Shown: positions 1 through 12,265, counted from the stretch's first letter. The stretch is 64,000 nt of DNA from Dama dama (GCF_033118175.1 NC_083696.1:40471001-40535000), one strand, 5' to 3'. The notes: generated from the letters alone by a model not told the origin. Program-made: numbers and translations.

Positions 1-111
1 GCAACCCATTCCAATGTCCTTGTCTGGAGAATCCCATGGACAGAGCAGACTGGCAAGCTACAGTTCACGGGTTGCAAAGAGTCGGACACAACTGAGTGAC
101 GAACACACATA
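1..111 (+). repeat. Bov-tA/BOV-A2 SINE, 3' part
   Basis: Begins inside the element (gcaacccattccaatg) and runs through the conserved tail 'gagtcggacacaactgagtg'. The 5' tRNA-derived half lies outside the window. Confidence 0.85.
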
Positions 112-479
112 TAGACATTTATGTGACAAAATGTTTTTGTAGTATTATTCAAATGTCAAAAACTTCAAAATAATTTCAATGCTCCCAACGGGATTCTGGT
201 TAAGCTACTGGTGTTAGACCCATACAGTATGTTAGGGAGTTATCAAAAGTAACATTGTAGCAAAATAATTAAAAGAAAAAATGTAATAAAAAGAAAAGTG
301 TTTAAAAATGTTAAGAGGAAAAGACAAGATTAACAGTATTTACCTGTGGTGGTTTTAAGGCAGGTGCACACATTCTTTGATCTTTTTCTTTCAAGATATA
401 TAGCTGAACATGGGGTGCAATTAGTGACTCATCTGTAATCATTAGGACAAGGCAGAGGTGGCTATACATGACCAGTCGC
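112..479. other. AT-rich stretch, nothing recognised
   Basis: Low-GC intergenic sequence with no open frame or repeat family I can name. It abuts the 3' end of the RYK pseudogene and could be diverged 3' UTR of that copy, but no A-tail marks a boundary. Confidence 0.4.
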
Positions 480-1168
480 TAGAACTGGGATCTCTCTTCT
501 GGATCAAAGGGCCAGCAACAAGCCATCACAGCAAACAGTTCCTCAGCACAGTGCAGTAACCATCTTTTAGGGCACGCAACCATGTCAAAGGGGTCCACGT
601 CCACGTAGGGCATTTGGCCCAGAGTCAAAAGCTAGTTCCCACAGCATCACTCTGAAGGCCCACAGGTCACTGGCACTGGAGAACTCATTATTAACCAGAC
701 TTTCAAGGGCCGTCCACCGAACCCACCTGTTTTCATTGTCCCCCAGGCAACGATAGTCCATGGGGAACAAGTCTCTGGAGACGGCATTGTCTGTGATCTT
801 AACTTGAAGTGTGTCCTCAGTGATACAGTTCCTAGCAGCCACATCTTGGTGGATGACGTCCCTTCTGGACAGATAGCTCATTCCCTAGGCTCTGAACAGT
901 CATGTGAACTGTTGAGTATTGTTGAGAAACCGCCTGTGGAGTATGGGCCTCTACTAATTGGCACTGCCAAAAAAACAACCTAAGAGTCCCCCAATTCATG
1001 TAAGGCAATATCCCCATGGGCTTTTCTCCTTCTACATACACCCAGTGATAGGAAGATGTCTGTGATGAAGACCTCGTAGCTTACAACTCTCAGTGAGCAT
1101 CACTGTCACCTGAATTTCAGAAGCCTGATCTTTCAGTGTTTTTACAAATACTTGCTTTTCTTTATTTG
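480..1168 (-). pseudogene. RYK: Processed pseudogene of the RYK receptor-like kinase, kinase domain part
   Basis: RYK is a Wnt-binding single-pass receptor with a kinase-like domain. Read on the minus strand, fragments in different frames match that domain in order: KDPNKEKQ, KDQASEIQV..MLTESCKLRGLHH, ILPYMNWG, then HQDVAARNC (RYK has HKDLAARNC), VKITDNA (RYK's variant of DFG), SRDLFPMDY, CLGDNENR, ALESLVNNEFSSASD, and finally ELFAVMACCW..DPEER near 480-540. The match is continuous over about 690 bp although the parent kinase domain is spread over several exons, so this is a retrocopy. At least two frame changes (near 880 and 1030) split it, and both the N-terminal receptor part and the last C-terminal residues are missing or diverged. 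It cannot encode a kinase. No A-tail or target duplication was recognised. The parent assignment is strong; the exact ends are approximate. Confidence 0.88.
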
Positions 1169-1352
1169 GATCTTTTTCTTTCTTTCCTTTGGCCACAGAC
1201 TTTATTGTTTGAATATTTGCAACTATTATTCTACACACTTTTAATTTCTTCCAAAACTCTATGCTCCATATTGCTAGGTCACTTCACTCTCCATTTTATT
1301 CTACATTTCCCTCAAGCAGTGTTTCCCCAAATCACAATCTGCCTGATTGTGT

Positions 1353-1478
1353 ATTGTTGTTGTTCAGTTGCTAAGTTGTGTCTGACTCTTTGCGATGCCA
1401 TGGACTGTAGGCCACCAGGCTCCTCTGTCCATGAGATTTCCCAGGCAAGAATACTGGAGTGGGTTGCCATTCCTCCTC
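1353..1478 (-). repeat. Bov-tA-type SINE fragment
   Basis: Contains the reverse-oriented core 'tgtctgactctttgcgatgc' and 'aatactggagtgggttgcca'. It lacks the tRNA-derived half. Confidence 0.85.
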
Positions 1479-1735
1479 CATATTGGGATCTTTGTCACCT
1501 ACTAAAATCCCATGGAAAATATGCCTAAAAGTACCTTATTGAAGTTCACCTTTTAGAGTTCTCCTCTCCCTGGATATTGCAATATCCTTCACCTTAGTGT
1601 TGGCCTCCAAAAGAGTGATACTTCTCAGGTCATTCACAGAATGCTGCTTGAGTGAAAATAAACAAAAAACCAAACTCTACTGCTATGTCAGATACGATAT
1701 CATTAACATAGTTCAGAAGTGATGATGCAAAACAA

Positions 1736-2160
1736 TTTTTTAAACAAAAGAATGTTTATTATGCAGTCTGAGACAAAATGCACTCAGGAGTGAGTCTGGA
1801 ATCAGAAGCAGCTTTGTATTTGTTGGACTGTCATCCTCAGCCACTTTTGCCAGAACACGCAGAACGGACGGGTCTGGTGCCCTGTGTGCTGGGCTGCAGG
1901 CCCAATTTCTTAACACAGGACAGGTTACCTGGGCCAAGAGGCCAACCAGCCCTGTGCTCCGTGCGCAAAGATGTCACTCTCCCGGCCTCACGGGGCTAGC
2001 GGGAGGGACTCACTGAAGACAAAGTGCCACGGGTTACACTTCAGAGGGGTGTGATGCAGAAGAAGGGTGCTGATTTTACTGACTGCAGCCCCATCCACTT
2101 CTTCTTCCATCTTCCTGGCTTCCTCCAATTCTCCTGGATTTAACACCAATTAACCTCAAC
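1736..2160 (-). other. Possible old LTR or 3' UTR fragment
   Basis: On the minus strand the block ends with an AATAAA signal (rc at about 1757-1762) followed by a T/A-rich end, and the sequence before it is moderately GC-rich and unlike its surroundings. This resembles an LTR or a retrotransposed 3' UTR. No coding similarity was recognised and the family is unknown. Confidence 0.3.
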
Positions 2161-2664
2161 TTCGGCCCCTTACCTAAATTTCTCAAGAATTTGATCTGGT
2201 TATAAATAGGAGGAGGAAAAAATAAATAAATAAATAAACCTTTTTGCTGTGCTCAAAGACTCTGCATAACCATCCTGCTTTTAAAAAACAGAGTATAGCA
2301 CCAGAACACTACATCTTATTCCCTTTCATTTCCTTTTATAATAGTTGAAAATAACATGACGTGCTCTGGCCGAAAGTCAAGCTTGCTCTAGACCCATGAC
2401 TACCCAATAAAGCCACAATTACACAAAGGCTCTGCAGAGCTCCACCTTCTCACCCCATGGCACAAACCCCAGTTCCAAGCTAGAGACCTGGGCCAGGATG
2501 CATTTCTTGGTCAGCCTACTCAAGATGGATGCTTATGTAACTCTTACCTTCTTCTAAGCAAAAGCAGGAAAGCTGGAAATTAGTTATCTAAATTAAAGCA
2601 AGGCACGTTCAGGAGATGGTTAAAATGGCAATAATTTCATACTGATTATTTTTCTAGATCATTT

Positions 2665-2944
2665 GAAGTGCTGGGGAAGACTCTTGAGAGTCCCTTGGAC
2701 AACAAGGATTTTGGCCAACTGATGGGAAGAATTGATTCATTGGAAAAGACCCTGATGCTGGGAAAGATTGACGGCAGGAGGAGAAGGGAATGACAGAGGA
2801 TGAGATGGTTGGATGGCATCACCGACTCAGTGGACATGAGTTTGAGCAGATTCTGGGCGATAGTGAAGGACAGGGAAGCCTGGCATGCTGCAGGGCATGG
2901 GGTCACAGAGTTGGACACAACTGAGTGACTGAACAACAACAAAT
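2665..2944 (+). repeat. BovB (RTE) LINE 3' end, internally deleted
   Basis: Carries BovB 3' landmarks 'gaagactcttgagagtc', 'ttggaaaagaccctgatgct', 'ggatggcatcaccgactcag' and the terminal 'ctgaacaacaacaaa'. About 80 bp normally found between the first two landmarks are missing. Confidence 0.85.
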
Positions 2945-3078
2945 GAGGATTAAAGTCATGTACATTGGATGCCCAGTGTATGGGACCATTGAATAAATTC
3001 ACTGTTACTGCTCAATCACTGTGATTACTGGAAATGTAGAAACTGGCTGGAATTTACCTTTAAAAAAAAAAGTTTTTT

Positions 3079-3345
3079 TTAGGACTTCAATGTTGGGCCT
3101 GTGGTTAAGCGTCCACCTGCCAATGCAGGGGACACAGGTTCCATCCTTGGTCCAGGGATACCCCACATGCCATGGGGCAACTAGGCCGGTGTGCCACAAC
3201 TACTGAAGGCCACACGCCCGCAGCCCACGCTCCAAAACAAGAGAATCCACATCAGTGAGAAGCCCCTGCATTGTATCTAGAGAAAGCCTGAGCATAGCAA
3301 TAAGATCCAGTGCAGCCAAAAATAAATAAGCGAAATAAAAAAAAA
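3079..3345 (+). repeat. CHR-type tRNA-derived SINE
   Basis: Starts 'aggacttcaatg', has the tRNA-like 'ggttccatccttggtc' B-box region, and ends in 'aaaataaataagcgaaataaa' plus an A-run. Diverged but full length. Confidence 0.75.
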
Positions 3346-3631
3346 AAGATTGGTACATGTCTAAAAAAAATTAGCATTGATCAAGGTAATGCTTGCTTAC
3401 AAGCATTTGGTTTTTTGGGAGAAATAATTACATTTAAGTAAATTTTATCATGCTAAAAACGCCTCTCTTATAAACAAGGTCAAACATTGTAATTTTAAAA
3501 TAATATTTATTATGTTTTGTTAGACATATTTGCTGCAGAAGATGAAAATGATACATATATATAGAAACCTCACTGTTCTTCCATCATTTAGATACAGCAC
3601 TCTCAGCACATTAGTGCATTTAAAAAATTTT

Positions 3632-3957
3632 AAATTTTCTTTCTTTATTCTTGGCTGCGCTGGGTCTTGGTTGCTTTGCACGGGCTTTCTCTAGTTGTGA
3701 TGAGCAGGGGCCACTCTTCATTGTGATGCATGAGCGGTGGTTCCTCTTGTTGCAGAGCACAGGCTCTAGGTACACAGGCTTCAGTAGTTGCAGCACATTG
3801 GCTTGGTAGTTGTTGCTTGTGGGCTCTAGAGCACAAGCTAATTGCGAGTGTAGGCTTAGTTACACCGAGGTATGTGGAATCTTCCCAGACCATAGATCAA
3901 ACCCGCGTCCCCTGCAACGGAAGAATTCTTATCCACTGCACCATTAGGGAAGTCCCT
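3632..3957 (-). repeat. CHR-type SINE, long form
   Basis: The reverse complement begins at 'gggacttcc' (plus-strand 'gggaagtcc' near 3948) and runs into the CHR 3' body ('gctctagagcacaagc', 'cttgttgcagagcacaggc' on the plus strand). Confidence 0.75.
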
Positions 3958-4059
3958 AAGGATTTTTTTAGACACAGATGAATGGATAGAAGGGAGGGAC
4001 AGAGATGAGAGGGAAAGAGTGAAATTGGGTGACTTGATGGTCCTCATTGCTTCATGGTC

Positions 4060-4420
4060 ACTGTAATAGTTAGCTATTGCTGCCTAGACATCTCCTGAGA
4101 ATGTTGAAGCTTAAAAATACAAGCATTCATAATCTGATTGCTTTTGTGGATTGGGAATTGGGAACGGCTTAACTGGGTGGTTTTGGCTCAGTGTCTCATG
4201 GGTTGTGGTCAAGTGGTCACTGGACTGTAGTCAGCTGAAAGACTGACTGGGGCTGGAGGCTCTATGCCCAGATGGTTCATCACAGGGCTACTGAAGACGC
4301 CTCCATTGCTTGCTGGCTCCTGGCAGGAGGACTTGGTCATTTGCTGCCAGCACTTGTCCAAAGGATTGCTTGAACATCCTCATGTCAGGGCAGCTGGCCT
4401 CCCTGGAGAGAGTGATCCGA
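4060..4420. repeat. Ancient mammalian interspersed repeat, family uncertain
   Basis: 'gttagctattgctgcc' followed by 'ggttttggctcagtgtctcatg' and 'gactggggctggaggc' are phrases shared by old LTR or DNA-transposon repeats in mammals. I cannot name the family from sequence alone. Confidence 0.4.
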
Positions 4421-5054
4421 GAGAGAAGAAGAAGCCATGATGCTTTTTATGACTAGTCCTTGGGGGCATATACTGCCACTTCTATTCTAGCCTATTCATG
4501 ACAGGCAAGTTACAATTTTAGCTTATACTCAGCTGGAACCATTTTAAGAGAGAAGGAGCCCAAAATTTTGGACTTCTCAAAACCACAAAATAAATACTCT
4601 CATCATCTCATGTATTCCTCTTGCCATATTCTGATTATGCTTTGTATCATTAATTATCTTGCTACAACATTATGTTAATAACTCTCTGAGATTACACTCT
4701 ATGGGTAAACTGTCATTTACTCAACCGGAATCCTATAGGGATTCTTGCAATGTGCTTGATATTTTACATAATGCTTCAAGAAACATTTTTGTACATAAAT
4801 GTTTTTATAACCTATGATGATTTCCTTTGGTTAATTGTTTAGTAGGATAGAGTAAAATGGTCATCGGTGTGAGAAAGTTTGGTGACCCAGGGAAATGAAG
4901 CAAAAACCACCTGACATTGCCTGAACACTCTCTTGGAGGCATGGGGAGGGTTTGACTCCTGGGAAGTGACTTGAATTGGGCAGATTTCAGATCCGACAGG
5001 ATCAGAGTAAGTGAAGAAGAGGGACAACTGTCAAGAGAAAAGACTTTCCCAGAG

Positions 5055-5226
5055 AGCCCTAGAGTCCGTGCTCAACAACAAGAGAAGCCACCACAATGAG
5101 ATGCCCATGCACCACAGCTAGAGAGCAGCCCCCGCTCACCGCCACTAGAGAAAGCCGGCCTGTAGCAACTAAGACCCAGCATAGGCAAAATAAACAAATA
5201 CTCTTAAAGCTAAAAAAAAAAAAAAG
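5055..5226 (+). repeat. CHR-type SINE, 3' body
   Basis: Typical 3' body with 'ctagagaaagccggcctgtag', 'aagacccagcataggcaaaa' and a terminal A-tract. Confidence 0.65.
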
Positions 5227-5409
5227 AAAGGCTTTCTTGCAGTGGTTCAGCTAGGAGAGTATGATACTGTGCTTTATATTAAGAAATACGTGTTTGAGCT
5301 TCATCCCAGTTTCTGGCACAGAGCTCCTTAAAACCCTAAGTGATGAATTTCCTTAGTCATGAGAGCCATGCAGGTGTCTTTTGTTATGTTTCTAAAAAGG
5401 TGACGTGTA

Positions 5410-5520
5410 GGGACTTCCCTGGTAGTCCAGTGGCTCCAATGCAGGAGGTGAGGGTTCAGTCCTCAGTCGGGGAACTAAGATCCCACATGCCGTGTGGCAC
5501 CACCAAAAATAAATAAATAT
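5410..5520 (+). repeat. CHR-type SINE, short form
   Basis: Classic head 'gggacttccctggtagtcca' and 'ggggaactaagatcccacat', ending 'aaaaataaataaatatt'. Confidence 0.85.
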
Positions 5521-6384
5521 TAGAAAACAAAGGCAGAAAAAAAGGTGACTTTTGGAAAACTCCTAGGCCACTTGAGGAGGGAAACTGGTTGCCAGGAGAT
5601 TGGAAATTTTCAATACCACCCCATCTTCCCCCTCTAGGAGGGCAGGATTATAGACTGAATTTAATCATGGATGATCAATCGTTTAATCAATCATTCCTAA
5701 GTAATGAAGCCTCAAAAAAAAAAAAAAAAAAAAAACAGAAAAGCAAGGTTCAGAGGGCCTCTGGGCTCATGAACACCTGGAGGTGGTGGGAAAGTGGGGC
5801 GCTGGGAGAGCACAGAAGTGCTGTGCACCTTCCCACTTGTCCTGCCCAGTGCAACTCTTCCATTTTTTTCCCTGAGTTATTGCCTTTTATAGTAAACTGG
5901 TCATGTGGAATTGTCTGAAGCAGAAGGCAGTCACATAGGCCCGAGCCACTAGCCTGTGGAATCTGATGGTCTCTTTGGGTAGGGGTAGGGGTAAGTGACT
6001 CAGTGTTATCCGACTCTTTTAAAAATTGAGTGAAAGGTAAGACACTCAGTTGATGTCAGAGAATTGCTTAATGATGTGGAAGTTAAAACCTCACCAACAT
6101 TGTAACTGAGGTCCTTTTCCCTTTAGAGAGAATGAAACATGCCTATAGGTATGAGGAAGAAAGAGGTGAAGGGGCCAACAGTCCATAAGGGTGGAAAAAT
6201 GGTTACTTTAAATGGAAAATATTTGTCATAGCAGATGCAGAAATAATTCTTATGTGAATGTCCTTATCAGAAAATACAGCTGCCAGATTCCCTCTCCCAG
6301 GGAGTTTCCCATTTGAGACAACATTCTTACAGGTGTAACTTTAGCAGTCAGAAAGAGAACCCTCACCAGGAAATTAATCTTCTA
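5521..6384. other. No gene recognised
   Basis: Contains an A-run at about 5714-5735 and otherwise unassigned DNA. The short open frame at 5589-5918 crosses the A-run and has no recognisable protein character. Confidence 0.5.
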
Positions 6385-6492
6385 GAACCTTGTTGCTGAC
6401 TTTCTCAGCCTTCAGAACTATGAGAAATAATTTGTTATTAGAGTCATCCAGTCTGTGATATTTTGTTATGATAGCCTGAGCACGTTAACACA
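6385..6492 (+). repeat. MaLR/MST-like LTR, 3' end
   Basis: 'cttcagaactatgagaaataa..' followed by 'ccagtctgtgatattttgtt' is the characteristic end of MST/MLT-type mammalian LTRs. Confidence 0.65.
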
Positions 6493-7134
6493 GTTTTATA
6501 AGCCAATGGCTCAAACTGACCTCATAGACGCGTGACATTGTGGTCTTTACCAGCTAGGCCTCCTTGTAGACAAATTGCTCTAGATCATTAGTAAAACCAC
6601 ATGAGATTCTCTCTCCACCTTGATTTTACATCCTTAGGGGATGGTTTTGGAAATAGCATTCTCTCTGGTTTTCTACCCGACATTCGTAGATTTGTTGGGT
6701 ATGAGTCTAGAAGGGACCAACTGCGAGGCAGGGGACCTGAGACAAGAAACACACAAGCCTAATGTTCTTACTGGCGGTTGCTGGCTTTCATGGGATTGTC
6801 AAAATCCCAGTTCTTGTTTACCTCATTATCTTCCTCATGCTGCGACCTGCGACTTCCAGTCTCAGCATCATCCACTCAGGATTAGAGATTAGTGAGTCCT
6901 TGATTGAAGGCATCTTATTTTTGTGGAGGGCCCAGAGCTTCATTTTTGCTACCCTACAGCAACTTAAATTTTTTTCTTTTAGGCTATCTTTGGGAACAAC
7001 TGTGGCCAAAGAGTAGATCCTTTGATTTAGAAAAGATTTTATATTTAAGAGAATTTCTATGAGTTTTCATCCTAAACAAACATCCTACTGATAGTGTTTT
7101 GGAAGGGTCAAATTAGGAACACAAATTAGGAACA

Positions 7135-7187
7135 CAGACACACACACAAAAAGATATACACATGCACACACACACACACACACACAA
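7135..7187. repeat. (CA)n microsatellite
   Basis: Imperfect then perfect CA dinucleotides; the longest run is about 7164-7186. Confidence 0.95.
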
Positions 7188-7559
7188 GTAGTGCAGGGCC
7201 ATCCTAAAATACTCCCCTACAAAACTAAAAAGTAGAAGCCACTCAAACATTAGTGCCATTCTCTTCATACTTGGGACTTCAGAGACCCTAAAATAATGGT
7301 GTGAGTCTGAAAAAGGAACAGGGCTAATTGGAAACACACTGAATTTTTTTTTCACTTTTATGTGTTTTGGAGACCCCTATATGCTGTCTTCTCAGTTCCC
7401 CACCCAAACTTTAGTTTCCAGTTTCACTAAGATTATTTATAAGGGCAAAAGAAAATCTTAGAAGTCTCCTCCACTAATACTGATGGAAGTCTCATGATAG
7501 TCACAATGAAAAAAAGAGCAGATTCAAAAATATAAAGAGAAAGTAATCAAAGCCTATCA

Positions 7560-7985
7560 TTACAAAAAATTTCATCAAACCACAAAGGAAACCAGTAAGA
7601 AAGGAAAAGAAGAACCAAAGAACCACAAAATAGAAAGAAAACAATCAACAACATGGCTGTATTAAGCCATTACTTATCAATAATTATTTCAAAAGCAAAT
7701 GGATGAAACTCACCAATAAAAAGACATACAGAGGAGGAATGAATCAAAGAAACAAGATCATCTCCAACGACTCACTTTAGACTTAAGGCTGAAATAGAGG
7801 ATGAAAGTGAAGGAATGGAAAAAATATTCTATGTGAATTATAACCAAGAGAACAGGGCTGACTATACTTTACATCACACAAAATAGAATTTCAGTTGAAA
7901 ACGGTCAAAACGGACAAAGAAGGTCATTACATAATGATAAAAGAGTCAATTCAATAGGAAGATATAACAATTATATGCTGTTTGT
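7560..7985 (+). repeat. Old L1 fragment (ORF2-derived)
   Basis: A-rich sequence with L1 ORF2-like phrases such as 'gacaaagaaggtcattacat', 'aatgataaaagagtcaattc' and 'aagatataacaattatat'. It is full of stops. Confidence 0.65.
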
Positions 7986-8249
7986 CCCTTGGCTTTTTGG
8001 GACTTACCAATTAACATACACCTGACAATCTCCCCTGTGTACTTTTCTCCTGTTGTAAAATATTTATTCCAGAAAATTGCACAATAAAAAATTTTATTTT
8101 GTAAATAAGAATGTAGATTCCCTCAGCTAGAGATACAATCATTAACATTTAATCTTACTAAAAACTATTTGAACATATGTATGTACTCTGTCTCTCAGTT
8201 TTACATTTTAACCTTTATTGATTATATACTTGCATATTCCTTAAAAAAA

Positions 8250-8282
8250 AAATCTCAGAAAAAAAAAAAAAAAAAAAAAAAT
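8250..8282. repeat. Interrupted A-rich tracts
   Basis: Two A-runs separated by 'tctcag', probably the decayed tail of a retroposed element. The parent is not identified. Confidence 0.6.
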
Positions 8283-8561
8283 CTCAGGACACAGGATCAC
8301 ACATTAAGTAATGAACTTCTGGTTTAAAGGGGTGCCTGACATGATGTTACCTCAAAAAACTGTATGGTGTCTGAGGATCAGATAGGAATGTGTTGATACT
8401 AATCTTTGGATTTGAAGGATGTATTATGAAAAGTCACTTGAATTCAATATTAGTTTACAGTTCTTAAATGCTATAATTTAGAAACAGTGAAATGCATGAT
8501 TCTTAAGTGCACTATTCAATGAGTTTTAATAAATATGTACATTTGTGCAACCGAAATCCTC

Positions 8562-8772
8562 TGTGCATGCTCAGCCACTGAGTTGTGTCCAACTCTTCTG
8601 CAACCCCATGGTCTGCAGCCCATGAGGCTCCTCTGTCCATGGAAATTTTCCCAGGAAGAATACTGGAGTGGGTTGCCATTTCCTACTTCAGGGGGATCTT
8701 CCCCACCCAGGAATCACACCTGCATCTCTTGCATTGCAGCAGATTCTTTACAGCTAAGCCACCAGGGAAGCC
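8562..8772 (-). repeat. Bov-tA/BOV-A2 SINE
   Basis: Complete in reverse orientation: 'gtgtccaactcttctgcaac', 'gaatactggagtgggttgcc', 'ggggatcttccccacccagg', closing with 'taagccaccagggaagcc'. Confidence 0.9.
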
Positions 8773-9159
8773 AGAGGATTTGTGTTGACAAATCCTCTCT
8801 AGATCACAAAACATTAGCATTACCACAGAATATTCCCTTGTGTCCATTCCCAGATTCTACTCTGGAAAACCACCCCTAGAGGCAATTATTTTTTCATGAA
8901 TTGGTTTTGTCAACACCAGAATTTTAAATAAGTCCTTCAGTGCAAGCCCGCTTTCACTCACCATGTGAAGATTTGTCTGTGCTGTTTTACGTATTAGTAT
9001 TACTTCCCTTTTATTGATAAATGGTATTTCCTTGAATAAATATATTCCAATTCCACCAAACTGTTTATCTAGTATCTGTGGATAGATGCTTGGTCTATTA
9101 TCAGCTTTTGACAACTATGATTAAAATGGCTATGGAAGATTCATGAATAGTTAGGGAAA

Positions 9160-10110
9160 CATCACAAATCATAAGGGAAATTCGAGTCAACACTGCAATG
9201 AGATATCACCTCACACCAGTTAGGTTGGCTACTATGAAAAAGGAAAAAACAAGTGCTGGTGAAGATGTGGAGAAACTGGAATGCTTATGCACTGTTGTTG
9301 AAAATATAAAATGGTGCAGCCTCTATGGTTCAAGTATGGCAGTTCCTCAAAAAAAATAAAAATAGAATTACCATATGATCCAGCAAGTCCATTTCTGGGT
9401 ATATATACAAAAGAACTGAAAGCACGGCCTCAAAGAAATATTTACACACTCATGTTCATGAAAGCCTTATTCACAGTAAGAGGTAGATGCAATCCAAGCG
9501 TCCTTCAAGGGATAAGAGAACGAACACAATGTGGTTTACCCATACAATGGACTATTACTCAGCTGTAAAAAGGAAGGAAGTCCTGGCACATATTATAATA
9601 TGGATTAACCTTGAGGACGTTATATTGAGTAAAATAAGCCAGTCACAGAAATACAACTACCGTGTGATTCCACTTATATGAAGTAACCACAGGAGCCAAA
9701 TTCACAGAAGCGAAAAATAGAATGGTGATTGTCAAGGACTGCAGGGAAGGGAAACGGGAAGTTGTTGTTTCAGTTCTGCAAGATGAAAAAATGCTGGATG
9801 TGGGTATGTGGGTACACTTAATAGTACTGAAAAAGTAAAGTGAAAGTGTTAGTCTATCAGTCATGTCTGACTCTTTGCGACCCCACGCACTGCAGCCCGC
9901 CAGGCTCCTCTGTCCATGGGATTCTCCAGGCAAGAATACTGGAGTGGATTGCCATTTCCTTCTCCAGGGGATCTTCCCAACCCAGGGCTCTAATCAGTCT
10001 CCTGCACTGCAGGTAAATTCTTTACTGTCTGAGCCACCAGGGAAGCCCAATAGTACTGAACTGTACATTTAAAACTGGTTAACACAATAAATTTTATGAT
10101 AATACGTACT
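9160..10110 (+). repeat. L1 3' end, split by a later SINE
   Basis: Contains the well-known L1 ORF2/3' phrases 'gagatatcacctcacaccag', 'gatgtggagaaactggaa', 'ccatatgatccagcaagtcc' and 'caatggactattactcagc', ending around 'cacaataaattttatgataa'. A Bov-tA at 9832-10048 interrupts it. Open frames here are fragments of the decayed ORF2. Confidence 0.9.
9832..10048 (-). repeat. Bov-tA/BOV-A2 SINE inserted into L1, with 12-bp target duplication
   Basis: The same 12 bp, aatagtactgaa, occur at 9820-9831 and 10049-10060 and flank a complete reverse SINE. The L1 sequence resumes directly after the second copy, so the SINE is younger than the L1. Confidence 0.93.
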
Positions 10111-10334
10111 TTTTAAAACAAACCATGACAAATTAAATTATCAATTTTTCTATTAAGAATACTCAGCCAATGTCAAGTTGCAAATGTAGTCTCTTAGGCT
10201 TTTCTCAAGAACCTTCACTGGTTTAGTCTTCAGGAGTGGGTAATGATTTACTGCAAATTGATTTTTTAGTATGATATAGTATGGTGGCTCTTACGCCGTT
10301 GTCCCTAAGTTGACAGCCATTGTTTTATCACCAC

Positions 10335-10668
10335 TTGTTCATTCATTTTTGGTTGCACTGGCTCTTTTTCTGCTGCATGGGCTTTCTTCAGCTGTGCTGA
10401 GTGGGGGCTACTCTGTTGTGATGCACGGGCTCCTCATTGCGGTGACTTCTCTTGTTGTAGAGCAAGGCTCTAGGCACACAGGCTTCAGCAGTTGCAGCAC
10501 TCGGGCTCAGCAGTTGTGGCTTGTGGGCTTTAGAGCTTGGGCTCAGTAGCTGTGGCGCATGGGCTTCGTTGCCCTGCGGCATGTGGAATCTTCCTGCACC
10601 AGGGACTGAACTGGTGTCCCCTGCAGTGGCAGGCAGATTCTCATCCACTGTACCACCGGGGAAGGTCC
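10335..10668 (-). repeat. CHR-type SINE, long form
   Basis: Reverse orientation, from the 'tggttgcactggctcttttt' body to 'ccaccggggaaggtcc'. The same layout as the copy at 3632-3957. Confidence 0.75.
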
Positions 10669-11009
10669 ACCACCATTAGTTGAAAATAATATGCTTACCT
10701 CATTGAACTGTTTTGACACACTGGTTAAAAATTAAGGAAACATACAAGTTTGGGGTCCATTTTATAGCCATCTGCTCTGTTCTGTTGATTTATACTTCCC
10801 AGCTACCCCCTTGGGTGGGTTTTATATATTAAATGTAAATAGCCTGAAAGAGGAAAGTAGTGGGTTTGAGAAAAGGACATTAAGAGTGAGTTGATGGTTC
10901 TGGCTTGTTCTTAAGTGAACTAACCCCTGCTTCCATTTGCCCCACCAAACACTCTGGCTGCCTTCATCAAGGACTTCAATAATTAGAAATAATAGTCATG
11001 AGTGGATGC

Positions 11010-11220
11010 GTGCTAAGTCACTTTGTTGTTCCGACTCTTTGTGACCCTATGGAACACAGTCTGCTAGGTTCCTCTATTCATGGGATATTCCAGGCAAGAA
11101 TTCTGGAGTGGTTTGCTCTTTCCTCCTCTAGGGGATCTTCCTGTCCCAGGGACCGAACCTGAGTCTCTGGTACCTCCTGCATTGGAAGGTTCTTTACCTC
11201 TAGCACCACCTGGGAAGCCC
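11010..11220 (-). repeat. Bov-tA/BOV-A2 SINE
   Basis: Reverse copy with 'ccgactctttgtgaccctat', 'aagaattctggagtggtttg' and end 'caccacctgggaagccc'. Confidence 0.9.
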
Positions 11221-12265
11221 AATAGCAGCCATAGACTCTTCATCACTAAGAAGTCAGAGAGAACTGTTCCAAAAATATGGCCAGAGTGAAAGCTTAGCGA
11301 GTCTCCCAACTTTCTGATCAAAACAGCTTTCTCCCCCAGATTGGCCTTGCTCTTACAATGACGAGACTCTATTCATTAGACAGTCAGCACCAGGCAGAGC
11401 ACTGCGGGAAGCAGGGATGACGCTGTGGTCGTGAGGGGCACCCCTTTCTCAAGCAGGTGCTGGCTCACCAGTGTGACAAGCCCTGTCATTCCGGGCTGAG
11501 CCTGATCCGGAAAGAAGGCAGATGGGGTGGAATTACAGAGGAATCTGACCCCAGCTTACACCTCAGCACAGAATAAAGGCAGACATCTCAAGTTACCCAG
11601 CCTGGGAAACGCGCACCCACTTCACTGCAGATGCAGCACACCTGCTCCAGTCTATTGTCCCCTCTGCAGGGCGGACACAGCCCCCAGCTGATCCAGCCCC
11701 CTCCCTGAGTACCAGCAAAGGATGCTGCACTGTTAACAGCTTCAGTCCCACCTACTTAGACCTGCCTGTCCTCAGCCTGGTGGGCCACGGTTTGACGCCA
11801 GAGGACAGGGTCCTCTCTGAAGGTCACCAAGTGTGCGAAGGACAGCAGCACGCTAGGTGGCTGACTTTCCAGCCTCGACGTGAAACCAGGCGCTGAAACT
11901 CAGCTCTGGGCTGCAGATGGGAACCACTAAGGCTGCAGCCTGAACTACACGTGACGCCCATGCCAGCAGTCTCGCTGCCTGTGGGCCTCTGTCCCGGTCA
12001 CAGAGCTGGCCTCTGGTAGGACCTGATCTCCAGCTGCAGGCTTCCCAAAACACCTCCCTCCCCAGCAACTCAGAATCTGAAGAGAGCTTCCAGAAACCAC
12101 AGCCCTTCTTGGCTAAGATCAATTGAGAGAGAGTTACTTCTGGCAAATCTCGTCCTCAACAAGTGTTCCCAACTTTTCAATGGAAGGGGAGGGCTGAGAG
12201 ACCACCCTGCTGACCCTGGCGAGGTCAAGCACGCCAGGACTGACACCATGTGGGTCGGCACTTAC
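11221..12265. other. Unique-looking DNA, likely former CTTN intron
   Basis: No repeat or further cortactin exon was recognised. I looked on the minus strand for the next cortactin repeat segment (SAVGHEY-type) and did not see it, so either the following exon lies beyond a long intron or the copy ends here. Confidence 0.4.

Noticed and set aside
1136..1528. 130-codon plus-strand frame
   Set aside because: Antisense to the RYK pseudogene and runs into a Bov-tA SINE.
2220..2245. Short 'aaataaataaataaat' run as a poly(A) signal cluster
   Set aside because: Simple A/T repeat with no gene end on the plus strand.
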